This document shows positions 28,918 through 38,700 of a DNA stretch of 64,000 nucleotides, one piece after another (position 1 is the stretch's first letter; each line of letters opens with the position of its first letter). This DNA is from Proteus sp. FME41 (GTDB lineage: Bacteria; Pseudomonadota; Gammaproteobacteria; Enterobacterales; Enterobacteriaceae), in assembly GCF_014897315.1 (NCBI RefSeq), contig NZ_JABUYL010000002.1, positions 1-64,000 of the forward strand, given 5' to 3'. Below the pieces are notes generated by a model. That model had not been told where the DNA came from. It did no database searches and saw only the letters and a list, made by a program, of their open reading frames with translations. A program made the position numbers and the translations under genes.

Positions 28918-29685
28918 ATGATTTTTGAAGCTTCTTTAGTGGCTTTATGGGCCTTCTTTTGCGGTATCGATAAGTATGATGTCGCGTTAAATATTCACCG
29001 ACCATTAATTACTGGGCCTGTTGTTGGCCTGATTATGGGGGATATGCAAGTTGGTTTAATTGCGGGGGCAACATTAGAACTTGCTTGGTTAGGCCTTGTG
29101 CCTAACGCAGGTGCTCAGCCACCTGATGTGACATTAGGTACGATAGCTGCGGTGGCTTTTGCCGTGATGACAAATCAATCACCAGAAGTTGCAATGGGAA
29201 TTGGTATGCCTATTGCAGTGTTAATGCAAATGTTGGTGATTGGTTTCTTTGCAATGACCGCTTTCACTATGGGGAAAGCCGATAGATACGCAGAAAGAGC
29301 CGATGCGGGTGGTGTTTCACGGTTATTGATTATCACAATTATAGTTCGTTCATTACTCTATGCATTAGTTGCTTTTGTCACAGTTTATTTTGGTGAACAT
29401 GCTGCTCAGTGGATTGATGACAATACACCAAAAGTCTTGCTTGAAGGCTTAGGTATCGGTGCGAAGATGGTGCCAGCTATTGGCTTCGCCATGTTGTTAA
29501 AAATTATGTGGTCAAAAGAAGTTGCAGGTGTGTTCTTTATTGGTTTCGTTATGACAACCTACTTAAAGCTTCCAATTATGGCTGTTGCTATTTTAGGGGC
29601 GTCCGCCGCCGCACTTTACTTCTTCTTTAGTGGTAACAACAAAAATACAAGTCAGCAGAATGAGGATTTCGAAGATGGTATCTGA
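28918..29685 (+). CDS. agaW: PTS IIC component, mannose family (AgaW-like)
   Basis: The 255-residue membrane protein has several hydrophobic helices and the family stretches FFCGIDKYDVALNIHRPLITGPVVGLIMGDMQVGLIAGATLELAWLG and VPNAGAQPPDVTLGTI. It forms the membrane transport channel with IID. Its last 11 bases overlap the IID gene. The long hydrophilic tail (SGNNKNTSQQNEDFEDGI) is the part encoded by the overlap region. Confidence 0.9.
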   Translation: MIFEASLVALWAFFCGIDKYDVALNIHRPLITGPVVGLIMGDMQVGLIAGATLELAWLGLVPNAGAQPPDVTLGTIAAVAFAVMTNQSPEVAMGIGMPIAVLMQMLVIGFFAMTAFTMGKADRYAERADAGGVSRLLIITIIVRSLLYALVAFVTVYFGEHAAQWIDDNTPKVLLEGLGIGAKMVPAIGFAMLLKIMWSKEVAGVFFIGFVMTTYLKLPIMAVAILGASAAALYFFFSGNNKNTSQQNEDFEDGI

Positions 29686-30565
29686 TAACAACACCGCATT
29701 GAAAACGCAGGATAAACCAGAAACGGGTTCTTTGATTGATGGCATTGATGAGTATCAAGATGCTACCGTCAGAAAAGTAATCACTAAGGGTGATCTTTGG
29801 AAGTGTGCATTTCGTGGCTTGTTTATGGAAGGTAACTTTAACTTCGAACGTATGCAAGGAGGAGGATTTGCCTTCTCGATTATCCCAGCATTAAAGAAAA
29901 TTCACGGGAATAATAAACGCGACTATGCGACATCACTGAAAAACCATCTGCAATTTTTTAATGCCAGTCCAAAGCTGTTTACCTTCCTGTTAGGAACAGC
30001 CGTTGCAATGGAAGAAAACAAAGAAAAGCCATCCACTGTTAACGTGATGAAAGTCGCGGGAATGGGGCCAACAGGAGGGATTGGTGATGCTATCGACCAT
30101 ATGACCTTAATGCCTTTGACATTAGCATTGGGTGCCTCTATTGCAATGGAAGGGTCGATTGCAGGGCCTTTTGTTTTCTTTTTCTTATATCAAATTGTGC
30201 ACTTTTTAGTGTATTTCGGGCTGATGTTTATGGGCTATCGCGCAGGTACTGCGGCGATGGTTAACATGAGCGATGCCACTGAAAAAATGGCTAAAGCTGC
30301 CAATATTATGGGTATTTTTGTTATTGGTGCGCTCTCAGCAACCTTTATCAAGGTGCAAACTACCGCCTCGTTAGAGCTTGGGGGGAAGGTCGTTGAATTA
30401 CAAACCGCGCTCTTTGACAAAATTATGCCGAATTTATTGCCTTTATGCTTAGTTTTCCTGATGTACAAAATGGTTAAAAGCACTGGGTTTTGGGGTAAGC
30501 CTCCGGTATTGATTTTCTCAACCCTAGCATTTGGTGTTATCGGGCACGTATTAGGATTCTTATAA
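29675..30565 (+). CDS. agaE: PTS IID component, mannose family (AgaE-like)
   Basis: The 296-residue protein has TKGDLWKCAFRGLFMEGNFNFERMQGGGFAFSIIPALKKI, the standard IID N-terminal region, and GMGPTGGIGDAIDHMTLMPL. C-terminal helices end in GVIGHVLGFL. The start at 29675 is chosen because GAGG precedes it. A GTG start upstream at 29630 would add 15 residues of out-of-family sequence. It works with IIC in sugar translocation. The gene is intact here, unlike the broken agaE of E. coli K-12. Confidence 0.9.
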   Translation: MVSDNNTALKTQDKPETGSLIDGIDEYQDATVRKVITKGDLWKCAFRGLFMEGNFNFERMQGGGFAFSIIPALKKIHGNNKRDYATSLKNHLQFFNASPKLFTFLLGTAVAMEENKEKPSTVNVMKVAGMGPTGGIGDAIDHMTLMPLTLALGASIAMEGSIAGPFVFFFLYQIVHFLVYFGLMFMGYRAGTAAMVNMSDATEKMAKAANIMGIFVIGALSATFIKVQTTASLELGGKVVELQTALFDKIMPNLLPLCLVFLMYKMVKSTGFWGKPPVLIFSTLAFGVIGHVLGFL

Positions 30566-30625
30566 CCGCGAGCCTTTTTCACCGTCGTTATTGTCAGTCG
30601 AAATATATTATTAACTTGCTATAAA

Positions 30626-30651
30626 CGGGCAGGAGAGCTTTCTGCTGCCCG
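30626..30651 (+). promoter_or_regulatory. Intergenic stem-loop before agaF
   Basis: CGGGCAG (30626-30632) pairs with CTGCCCG (30645-30651). The ribosome binding site AAGGAG of agaF begins two bases after it. It has no T-tail and is one of four comparable hairpins in this operon. Confidence 0.5.
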
Positions 30652-30664
30652 CAAGGAGTTACTC

Positions 30665-31099
30665 ATGATAGGTCTTATTGTGTCAGGACATCTTAATTTT
30701 GCTTCTGGTATGGCATCCGCCGTAAAAGCGATTGCTGGCGAGCAAGAAGATATCGCATTTATCGATTTTGTTGAGTCAATTTCTCCTGATGAACTTGAAG
30801 AAAAAATGCGTGAAGCGATTAATTCAATGTCATGTCAGCAATATCTGTTCTTAACAGATTTACCCGGAGGAACCCCTTGTAATCGAGCCATGGCAATCAT
30901 GATGCAGAACCCTGCTGTTGAAGTGTTAGCCGGGGTGAATCTACCGATGATTGTTAATGCGGCTTTTGAACGAGAAGGGTGTTCAACGTCAGAGCTAGTG
31001 CAAACGTTACGCGAAATTGGTCAAGACAGTATTCAAAATATTCGTGAGCAATTATCACAAATAGATATCAATGATGCACAAGAAGAAGACGGCTTATGA
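30665..31099 (+). CDS. agaF: PTS IIA component, mannose family (AgaF)
   Basis: The protein has 144 residues, the same length as E. coli AgaF. It starts MIGLIVSGHLNFASGM with His9 as the phosphorylation site, and continues with FLTDLPGGTPCNRAM. It takes phosphate from HPr and passes it to IIB. Its stop codon overlaps the agaA start in ATGA. Confidence 0.92.
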   Translation: MIGLIVSGHLNFASGMASAVKAIAGEQEDIAFIDFVESISPDELEEKMREAINSMSCQQYLFLTDLPGGTPCNRAMAIMMQNPAVEVLAGVNLPMIVNAAFEREGCSTSELVQTLREIGQDSIQNIREQLSQIDINDAQEEDGL

Positions 31100-32265
31100 G
31101 TCAGCAATATGCCATTTTAGCAGATAGAACGTTTACGCCTGACGGTATTCGTTATCTGTGTTATGTCCGCATTCAGGGTGAAAATATTGAATCAATCACC
31201 ACGGAGGCACCAACAGATTGCCCCATTATTCGCCTAAAAGGAAAATCGTTATTACCCGGTTTTGTGGATATCCATATCCATGGTCGTGAAGGTGCGGATG
31301 TTATGGATGCAACTAAACAAGGGTTACAAACCATTGCTGATGCTTTAGTGAAAACAGGCGTTGTAGCGTGGGTTGGAACAACGGTTACTGCGCCTATAGA
31401 TGATATTCGCAATGCATTATCACAAGTACGTACGTTCTTATCAAAGCCACAAACGTCCGGTGCATTGTTGCTTGGGAGCTTTTTAGAAGGACCTTATTTT
31501 ACCGAGCGCCATCGAGGCTCTCATCCGGTGAAATATCTAAAAGCACCGACAATATCAGAGTTAGAAACATTGCTTGAAAGTGCAGGTGACACATTATTGC
31601 GTGTCGCTGTTGCGCCAGAAGCACAAGGTTCAATAGAAGCGATTGATTGGTTGGTCAATCGAGGCATTAAACCTAGTGTGGCGCATACCGCAGCAACGTA
31701 TGAGCAAGCATCTCAAGCATTTCGGCATGGCGCTGATTGTGGTGTGCATTTGTATAACGGCATGACAGGACTACATCACCGTGAACCGGGATGTTGTGGT
31801 GCTGTGTTATATCACGATGTATTAGCGGAATTGATTGCCGATGGCATTCACGTTCATCCGGTGATGATGCAATTAGCGTATCGTATGAAAGGCTACCAAC
31901 AACTTGCGTTAATTACAGATTGTATGCGCGCAGGGGGATTGCCTGATGGTGATTATACGCTGGGTGCACAAACAGTGAGTGTTACTCAAGGGCAGGCTAA
32001 AACAGCAGATGGCTCTTTGGCTGGGAGTACCTGTAGCTTAGATAGTGCATTGCGAAATATGGTGCAACTTGCGCATGTTCCTGAGTGGGAAGCGGTACAA
32101 ATGGCGAGTGCGATCCCCGCCGAGTATCTCGGTATCGGGGATAAATTGGGATATATCAAAGTAGGGCGACAAGCCAGCTTTGCTGTGGTGGATGAGTGTT
32201 TTCATCTCACCGATACATTTATCAGAGGAAATCATATTTACTCTGCATCCAGGGATAATGCATAA
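31096..32265 (+). CDS. agaA: N-acetylgalactosamine-6-phosphate deacetylase AgaA
   Basis: The 389-residue amidohydrolase has LLPGFVDIHIHGREGADVMDA with the HxH motif, GSFLEGPYF, KPSVAHTAATYEQ, HLYNGMTGLHHREPG and LITDCMRAGGLPDG. It removes the acetyl group from N-acetylgalactosamine 6-phosphate to give galactosamine 6-phosphate for AgaS. The family also includes NagA for glucosamine. The aga context argues for the galacto form, though activity on both is possible, which would suit hyaluronan as well as chondroitin. Confidence 0.88.
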   Translation: MSQQYAILADRTFTPDGIRYLCYVRIQGENIESITTEAPTDCPIIRLKGKSLLPGFVDIHIHGREGADVMDATKQGLQTIADALVKTGVVAWVGTTVTAPIDDIRNALSQVRTFLSKPQTSGALLLGSFLEGPYFTERHRGSHPVKYLKAPTISELETLLESAGDTLLRVAVAPEAQGSIEAIDWLVNRGIKPSVAHTAATYEQASQAFRHGADCGVHLYNGMTGLHHREPGCCGAVLYHDVLAELIADGIHVHPVMMQLAYRMKGYQQLALITDCMRAGGLPDGDYTLGAQTVSVTQGQAKTADGSLAGSTCSLDSALRNMVQLAHVPEWEAVQMASAIPAEYLGIGDKLGYIKVGRQASFAVVDECFHLTDTFIRGNHIYSASRDNA

Positions 32266-32308
32266 CATTTTTTAGTTATGCCCCATCAGTAAAAATGAGG
32301 TATTTATA

Positions 32309-33139
32309 ATGGAAATTCGTCAGCCAATTCATAGTGAACATGCTAAAAGGCTTGATACAGAAGGACTTCGCAAGGAGTTTCTAATTGAGAACCTATTCTG
32401 TGAAGGGGAAATGAATCTCACTTATAGCCATATAGATCGCATTATTGTTGGCGGTATTGTTCCGACAATACTGCCTTTAGCCTTAATGGCAGGTAAAGCG
32501 TTAGGCGTTGATTTTTTTTTAGAACGACGTGAGTTAGGTGCTATTAATATTGGCGGTGCTGGCAAAGTAGTTGTTGATGGTGAAGTGTTTGATATTGGTC
32601 CTCGTGAAGCGATTTATATCGGAATGGGCGCTAAAAGTGTCGAATTTACCAGTGACAGTGTAGAAACGCCGGCACGTTTTTATATGAATTGCGCACCAGC
32701 TCATCATACTTACCCAACACGCAAAATAACGCAACAACAAGCCTCGCCAGAAAAAATTGGGAATGCAGAAAATTGTAACGTTCGGACTATTTATAAATTT
32801 TTACACCCTTCTGTATTGCCAACTTGCCAATTATCAATGGGTATGACGGTTCTTGAGCCGGGTAGCTTATGGAATACCATGCCTTGCCATACTCATGAGC
32901 GCCGTATGGAAGTGTATCTCTATTTTGATATGAAAGATGACAATGTGGTTTTCCATTATATGGGAGAACCGACGGAAACTCGCCATCTGGTAGTTCGTAA
33001 TGAGCAAGCAGTGATAAGCCCTAGCTGGTCAATTCACTCAGGTGTGGGGTCTGCCTCTTATACCTTTATTTGGGGAATGGTCGGTGAAAATCAGGTCTTC
33101 CACGATATGGATCATGTGGCAATGAAAGATCTGAAATAA
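32309..33139 (+). CDS. kduI: 5-keto-4-deoxyuronate isomerase KduI
   Basis: This 276-residue cupin is close to the usual KduI length. It has [30 protein letters not shown], the metal site region [17 protein letters not shown], and SWSIHSGVG. It isomerises the unsaturated uronate released from chondroitin disaccharides (4-deoxy-5-ketouronate) to 2,5-diketo-3-deoxygluconate. It follows agaA on the same strand and precedes kduD. Confidence 0.94.
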   Translation: MEIRQPIHSEHAKRLDTEGLRKEFLIENLFCEGEMNLTYSHIDRIIVGGIVPTILPLALMAGKALGVDFFLERRELGAINIGGAGKVVVDGEVFDIGPREAIYIGMGAKSVEFTSDSVETPARFYMNCAPAHHTYPTRKITQQQASPEKIGNAENCNVRTIYKFLHPSVLPTCQLSMGMTVLEPGSLWNTMPCHTHERRMEVYLYFDMKDDNVVFHYMGEPTETRHLVVRNEQAVISPSWSIHSGVGSASYTFIWGMVGENQVFHDMDHVAMKDLK

Positions 33140-33180
33140 CCACGAATAGTTACATTTTCTTCTTACCCTACTTATAAAAA

Positions 33181-33204
33181 AGGTGTGGCAATAAAGCCAC
33201 ACCT
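33181..33204 (+). promoter_or_regulatory. Intergenic stem-loop between kduI and kduD
   Basis: AGGTGTGGC (33181-33189) and GCCACACCT (33196-33204) form a perfect nine-base stem with a six-base loop, placed directly before the kduD ribosome binding site GAGG. There is no T-tail. Confidence 0.55.
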
Positions 33205-33218
33205 GTGAGGTTACTGTT

Positions 33219-33974
33219 ATGAATTTATTCGATTTAAGTGGCAAAGTTGCTATCGTCACAGGATGTAATACAGGTCTTGGTCAAGGGATGGCTATTGGTT
33301 TAGCCAAAGCCGGTGCAGATATTGTGGGTGTGGGTATTCAAGATGCACCTGAAACTCGCCAGCAAGTTGAAGCATTGGGTCGTCGTTTCCATTACATTAC
33401 ACAAAATTTAATGAAACAAGATAGATTACAAACGCTGGTGGATGAAGCCGTTTCTGTCATGGGGCGTATTGATATTTTGGTGAATAATGCAGGGATTATT
33501 CGTCGAGAAGACCTTTTAGAGTTTAGTGAAAAAGATTGGGATGATGTGATTGATATTAATCAGAAAACACTGTTCTTTTTATCACAAAAAGTAGCTCGCC
33601 AATTTGTGAAACAAGGTGCGGGCGGAAAGATAATTAATATAGCGTCTATGCTCTCTTATCAAGGCGGTATTCGTGTACCTTCTTATACGGCAAGTAAATC
33701 GGCTGTTATGGGATTAACGCGAGCATTGGCTACAGAATTATCTCAATACAATATTAATGTCAATGCAATTGCTCCGGGTTATATGGCAACGGATAACACT
33801 GCCGCCCTACGTGCTGATGAAGAACGTAATGCCGCTATTTTAGAGCGAATTCCGTTAGGGCGTTGGGGCGTACCAGAAGATGTCGCTGGCCCTGCGATTT
33901 TCTTGGCTTCTAAAGCCAGTGATTATGTTAATGGATATACCATTGCAGTTGATGGCGGTTGGTTAGCTCGTTAA
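33219..33974 (+). CDS. kduD: 2-keto-3-deoxygluconate dehydrogenase KduD (SDR family)
   Basis: The 251-residue short-chain dehydrogenase has the nucleotide site VTGCNTGLGQGMA, LVNNAGIIRRED, the catalytic Ser in NIASMLSYQGG and YTASKS with Tyr and Lys, and the C-terminal YVNGYTIAVDGGWLAR. KduD reduces 2,5-diketo-3-deoxygluconate to 2-keto-3-deoxygluconate, the substrate of KdgK in the divergent operon. It lies between kduI and the GH105 hydrolase. Confidence 0.94.
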   Translation: MNLFDLSGKVAIVTGCNTGLGQGMAIGLAKAGADIVGVGIQDAPETRQQVEALGRRFHYITQNLMKQDRLQTLVDEAVSVMGRIDILVNNAGIIRREDLLEFSEKDWDDVIDINQKTLFFLSQKVARQFVKQGAGGKIINIASMLSYQGGIRVPSYTASKSAVMGLTRALATELSQYNINVNAIAPGYMATDNTAALRADEERNAAILERIPLGRWGVPEDVAGPAIFLASKASDYVNGYTIAVDGGWLAR

Positions 33975-33991
33975 TTTGATGGAGAAATAGG

Positions 33992-35053
33992 ATGGAACAC
34001 GCTAATACTGAGGCTTTGCAAAGAGAGTTTGTGTTACAAAATATGAAGCGAGTGTATCGCTATCAATCGGCTAATCAAGTTCGCAGTGTTCGTCGCCGTA
34101 GTGGTAAAACCCGTTTTATTAAAGATACAGATTGGGAGCGCGGTGTTTTATGGAGCTGTGTGAGTGCTGCATGGCAAGCAACGCAAGATGAAGAGTATCT
34201 TAATGGTGTACTTAATTACACTTTACATACTGGGTTTAGAACAGGTCCCAACGCGCGTTTTGCAGATGATCATGTTTGTACACAAGCTTATCTCGCCATT
34301 AGCCCGCTTTTTGAACAAATTGAGGTGATTGAGTCCACAATCAAAGCGTTCGATATTATGCTCAATGAGCCTAAACCTGGACGTGAAGATTGGTGGTGGT
34401 GTGATGCGCTCTTTATGGCGCCTCCTGGATTTGCGGCATTAGCTGAAGTTACGGGTGAGCGGTGTTATTTAGATTATATGCACACTGCGTATTGGGATGC
34501 GATTGAGCATTTACGTGATCCTGAAACAGGGCTTATTTTCCGCGACCATCGCTATATTTCTGATGGTCAAGGCAATGAATTACGAGAAGCTAACGGTGAA
34601 AAGGTATTTTGGAGTCGTGGTATTGGTTGGGTTTTAGCCTCGATACCTCGCATCCTTCAATATATGCCTGATGATTATCATGGTCGTGAACGTTATATTG
34701 CACTGTTTAAAGAATTAGCGACATCTATCCTAGATTATCAACATGAAGATGGTTTTTGGCGAACCAGTTTACTCGACCCTGATAATTTTCCTGCGCCAGA
34801 AAGTTCAGCTACTGCATTATTTTGTTATGGGCTTGCATGGGGCGTTAATCAGGGAATATTAGAGAAAGAAATTTATTTTCCTGCTTTAAATAAGGCATGG
34901 TCGGCATTACAAACCTGTATTCATGACAATGGCATGATAGGTTGGGTTCAACTTCCTGCATTTAACCCTCGTGAAGTGAAGTTTGAACATAATATGGATT
35001 ATGGTGCGGGTGTTTATTTATTAGCAGGAAGTGAAGTTTTAAATATTTTGTAA
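33992..35053 (+). CDS. GH105 unsaturated glucuronyl hydrolase, cytoplasmic
   Basis: The 353-residue protein has the GH105/GH88 (alpha/alpha)6-barrel pattern, with DTDWERGVLW, FADDHVCTQAYL and the hallmark DWWWCDALFMAPPGFA, which carries the catalytic Asp. These enzymes hydrate the double bond of an unsaturated uronate at the non-reducing end and so release it from the amino sugar. No signal peptide is present, so the disaccharide made by the lyases must reach the cytoplasm before being cut. It is the last gene of the plus-strand operon, followed by a clear terminator. Confidence 0.88.
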   Translation: MEHANTEALQREFVLQNMKRVYRYQSANQVRSVRRRSGKTRFIKDTDWERGVLWSCVSAAWQATQDEEYLNGVLNYTLHTGFRTGPNARFADDHVCTQAYLAISPLFEQIEVIESTIKAFDIMLNEPKPGREDWWWCDALFMAPPGFAALAEVTGERCYLDYMHTAYWDAIEHLRDPETGLIFRDHRYISDGQGNELREANGEKVFWSRGIGWVLASIPRILQYMPDDYHGRERYIALFKELATSILDYQHEDGFWRTSLLDPDNFPAPESSATALFCYGLAWGVNQGILEKEIYFPALNKAWSALQTCIHDNGMIGWVQLPAFNPREVKFEHNMDYGAGVYLLAGSEVLNIL

Positions 35054-35138
35054 AATTGCTAGAGCTTTGATATTGACGCTTTGTTATTTTTCTTGCGCTT
35101 TACATGCCTTCCGCGCGCAATATTTTCCTATCTAGGAT

Positions 35139-35167
35139 ACCGACCAAATATAAGGTCGGTTTTTTTA
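35139..35167 (+). terminator. Terminator of the aga-kdu operon
   Basis: ACCGACC (35139-35145) and GGTCGGT (35154-35160) form the stem and are followed by TTTTTT. It ends the plus-strand operon 85 bases after the GH105 gene. A second strong hairpin without a T-run (GTGGGGGA/TCCCCCAC, 35263-35282) lies further on. Confidence 0.85.
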
Positions 35168-35321
35168 TTTTTAATATAATAAAAGGTAACAATAATCTGT
35201 TACCTCTTCTTGTTATAAATTCGGGTGCTTAGATTACAACACAATCATTGAATAAGGAAACTGTGGGGGAACGCTCCCCCACAAGATTAATATAAAGTGA
35301 AAGCTATATTAAACTGAATAA

Positions 35322-35432
35322 TTAAATATCTATTCGGTGGTGTGAATAAATAAGATATTCATTCCCCAATAATACGTGGCTTGATATTATCATGGTCACG
35401 ATCATTAGCCCGATAAAAGAATATTTTTTCAT
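35322..35432 (-). CDS. Small hydrophobic peptide, Hok-like toxin candidate (possibly truncated)
   Basis: A 36-residue frame begins MKKYSFIGLMIVTMII and is one short membrane helix with a basic start, preceded by an AGAGGA ribosome binding site. It lies about 56 bases downstream of a leader that closely resembles the Sok target of hok/sok systems. Hok peptides are about 50 residues and have a conserved Cys in a second half. This one stops early and lacks Cys. In another frame the following DNA reads NRYLIIQFNIAFTLY, vaguely like a Hok C-terminus, so a frameshift may have shortened it. The hairpin at 35263-35282 would end its transcript. Confidence 0.5.
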   Translation of the reverse strand: MKKYSFIGLMIVTMIISSHVLLGNEYLIYSHHRIDI

Positions 35433-35473
35433 TTCCTCTTGCACTCCGATAAGAATGGAGGCAAAATCAAATT

Positions 35474-35533
35474 GTTGGGTAAGATTTGGCCTCGGTTAAT
35501 GTTAATAACATAATCGGGGCTTTTCTCTTTCTG
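35474..35533 (+). ncRNA. Sok-like antisense RNA
   Basis: The plus strand reads GCCTCG, then an inner ATGTT/AACAT stem, then CGGGGC (35489-35520), followed by TTTTCTCTTTCTGG. This order matches Sok RNA of plasmid R1 (GCCUCG, UUAAUG, CGGGGC, UUCUUUCUG) and forms a terminator hairpin. It is antisense to the leader of the Hok-like frame on the minus strand, where CAGAAAGA, AGCCCCG, CATTAACC and GAGGC appear in the same order as in hok mRNA. The 5' end is estimated from the R1 homologue. Confidence 0.6.
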
Positions 35534-35691
35534 GTGCTTGCAAAATGCTTGAACCAGATTGATCCAAGCACCCGCGCAGAGAATAACAAAATAATCATTG
35601 AGCACAACACATTTATTATCAATAATAAATCTATTGATTTCTTCTAATTATTTTTAATAATTAATTAATTCGTTAATTTATTTTTAATAAA

Positions 35692-35724
35692 AGAGAGTCT
35701 AGATATTTTATATCGAGGCTCTCT
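35692..35724 (-). terminator. Terminator after the ABC exolyase gene
   Basis: A 15-base stem with one wobble and one mismatch (AGAGAGTCTAGATAT and ATATCGAGGCTCTCT) is followed on the minus strand by TTTTATT. It lies 19 bases after the exolyase stop codon. Confidence 0.75.
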
Positions 35725-35742
35725 AGTTTAAAAGTTAAGGGA

Positions 35743-38700
35743 TTACTTAACTAAATTAATAACAGTCGGTGTTGCCTGTATTGTTGTTGTCGTAATAAGA
35801 GTGTTTTTATTGTGATGCTTAATAATAACACCGGATTGAGGCATTGCTAATTTCCATATTCCTTTTACGGCAATGGTGCTGTTTATTGGTTGCGATTCTG
35901 CTGTAAGCCAATTTCGAGAATAAACACTGACTTCAATTTGATTATTCTTATCATCAACTTGATCTGCTTCAATACCTTGATATAAATTTAAATCAGGATT
36001 AACAATGCTTAATGTTAATTGTTGATTTTGTGCTTTAGCCATCACTAATGTTGGTGCATCACTTGATAATAATATTGCATCAGGTGACGCTAATTGAGAC
36101 GGTTCAAAAAAAGCATAACCCTCTTCTTGAGTTATTTTGTCTTTTACTGCATGAAGTTGATTATTATGTTGCAATACGATGTATTCGGGTGCTTGATGAT
36201 CTTGTGCGTCAATAGCTATCGTATATTCATAATTAGCATTATTGGGCGCTTTACCGTGTGAAATAACCGCAGTAGCAAATAATTGTTCAGTAGGTTTTGA
36301 ATCTCTATCATCAACGGATTGTTGTTTTTGATAACTAAATTCTACATTTTGTCCTTTAGCAAGCTTATATAAATTTCCTGCAGGATCAATTAAGGTGTCG
36401 GCATTATTTAAGGTTAATTGAGTACCTAATTGGTTTACTTCTTTGTCATTAATTATCACTGATTGTAATTTAGGAACGGCAAACTGGAATAGTGTTGTTT
36501 CTGTTGTATGTTGTTTATCATCATTTTCAATACCAGAGCCTAAAGCAATAACGCGATTATCAAATAAGAAATAGGATTTATTTCCTCTTAAGCTCTGTTG
36601 CTGATACTTACTGTGACCATACAATTTCATGGCAAACATACTGTTATTATTGAGCGTATTTGCGCCAGAGTAACTTTCTGTTGAAAGTAACATCTCTTCA
36701 ATGCCAGCGCTGGGTAATTGGTTTAGCTTTGCTTCAAGTTCGTTATAAGGAAGGTGAATAGTGGTTGTACCTGGATATCGATTCCAATCCCATCCAGCAT
36801 GGCTAAACCCCGATTGAGTTAAATCAGCCGGAATAATTTCTAATTGTCCATATTGTAAATAGCGTCCATAACGATTGTTATTTTCATAACTTTCATTACC
36901 AACAAGATAACGACTAAAACCACGCGCTATGGCGAGCCAGCTTTGTTGTGGTGATTGAGTCGATGCTCTTCGTTGTATTGCCATAGATGCATAATTCATT
37001 GCCCATGCGCCAACCGGTTCACTTTCAGCGTTAATGCCTTCAAAACGCTCTTTATTGTTTAATTTTGCATAAGCCGCAGCAAGTGAAGTATCTAACTTTT
37101 GCTTACCATCTGGGGTTCCTGCTAATGCCATCCATTTAAATGGCGCGATCCCTATTTTATGCAACCCTGTTGGGTGACGACCACTTAATACCACAGGAAT
37201 TTGCATCTCTTTGGTGTAGATCCGCATTTTTAACAAAACATCTTTTAAACGCTCATGTGCTAAAGTCGATAAGCGAAAAGGCGAATCACTTAATGCATAA
37301 ACACTCGGTGCTAAGCCACCAAAAGCATCTTTAGCGTAGGCAGGGTAATGTTGTGAGTGATGGAAAATAGAACCATCAGATTTAAAACCGCCAGCCACAC
37401 CTTTTGAGCTTAGTATGGTTCTATTTAACCAACTTTGCAGTTGTGCTAAGGCTTGTTGACGTTGCTGATAATCAGGCAACATTAATAAGCTTTTTATCAT
37501 CCACTGCAATTGAGTGTTGAGAATATCAACATTTGCATCAACAATTTCATTCTCTTTTTCGAAAATTCGTCCAGTGGCGTTGTACCACATCATCGCTTGT
37601 TGAGTGGGGGCTAAAAGGTTATTTTTTGCGAGAATATGGCGCCCAATAAACCATGCATCAAAAAGCTCTCTGGTTTGATAACCAACATGAGTAATAATTT
37701 GATAACCACTACCTTGTGTAAAACCTTGTTCAAGGACGTAACGAGTGCCTAATAAATAATGGTCTTCTAATTTTTTTCTCTCTGTAGCTGATAATGAATT
37801 ACTACGTAAGTAAATAGCGGTTTGAAGAAGTGTTTTACCCACATCTCTTAGCATATTCGCATCAAGTAATGTGTTTTTCATCTCTTCACTAAATACACCT
37901 TCGACTTTCATAAAATTTTGCCGATTAGGGTGATCGAGTGCTTTTCCTGTGATTGAGCCATCAGCGTGTTGTGTTAGCCCTAATTTTTCCCAGAGTACTA
38001 AATTCTTATCGAGCATGTCTGTGGTGATTTTTTTATCACTGTTAATTCCCTGATAATACTCAAAACGCTGATAAATCGAAGCCATCTCAACTTGGTCGTC
38101 GTGAAATTCAGTATTGAAGTTTAAAGCGGGAATATGGGCTTTAAACATTTGATCGTACATCAATAATGCACTCCAGTTTTTACTGACCATTGTGTTTACT
38201 GCATTATTTACGTACGGTGTTTGATAGTCAGGCACGGCCCAGCGATTGTCTAACGGTACACTCATGATGATTTGATCAAAAAAGAGAGTTCCGGCTTGGT
38301 TTGGTGCCGTGATCACTAATTGATCAAACTGACCTTTTGCGTCGCCTTGCATATCATGAAAAGGAACGGCAATACCTCTCCATCCCGTAAAATTAAGTTG
38401 AGTATCAAAGCGTAACCCAACTTTATTATTTTGTTTAAATTGAAATATTAATGGGGAAGATTGAGGTTTTTCATTATATATCCACATCATAAACGTGAGT
38501 GGGGTAGCTGTATTTTTATCATCCTGGTAGTTAACAATATTATTTAGCGTTAATGTTGCTTGTGGTTGATATTGCCATTTGAGTGATTGTTCACCATCTT
38601 TAGCATGCTGTTTGCTCAGTGATAATTGATTATTATTCGAAGTGGTAAGGGTATTAGGCAGTTCATTTTCAAAGAGATAAATATCACCGAAAGTTTCATG

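Noticed and set aside
29630-29674. Extension of the IID gene to a GTG at 29630
   Set aside because: It overlaps the IIC gene by a further 45 bases, adds non-family residues and has no ribosome binding site, while ATG 29675 has one.
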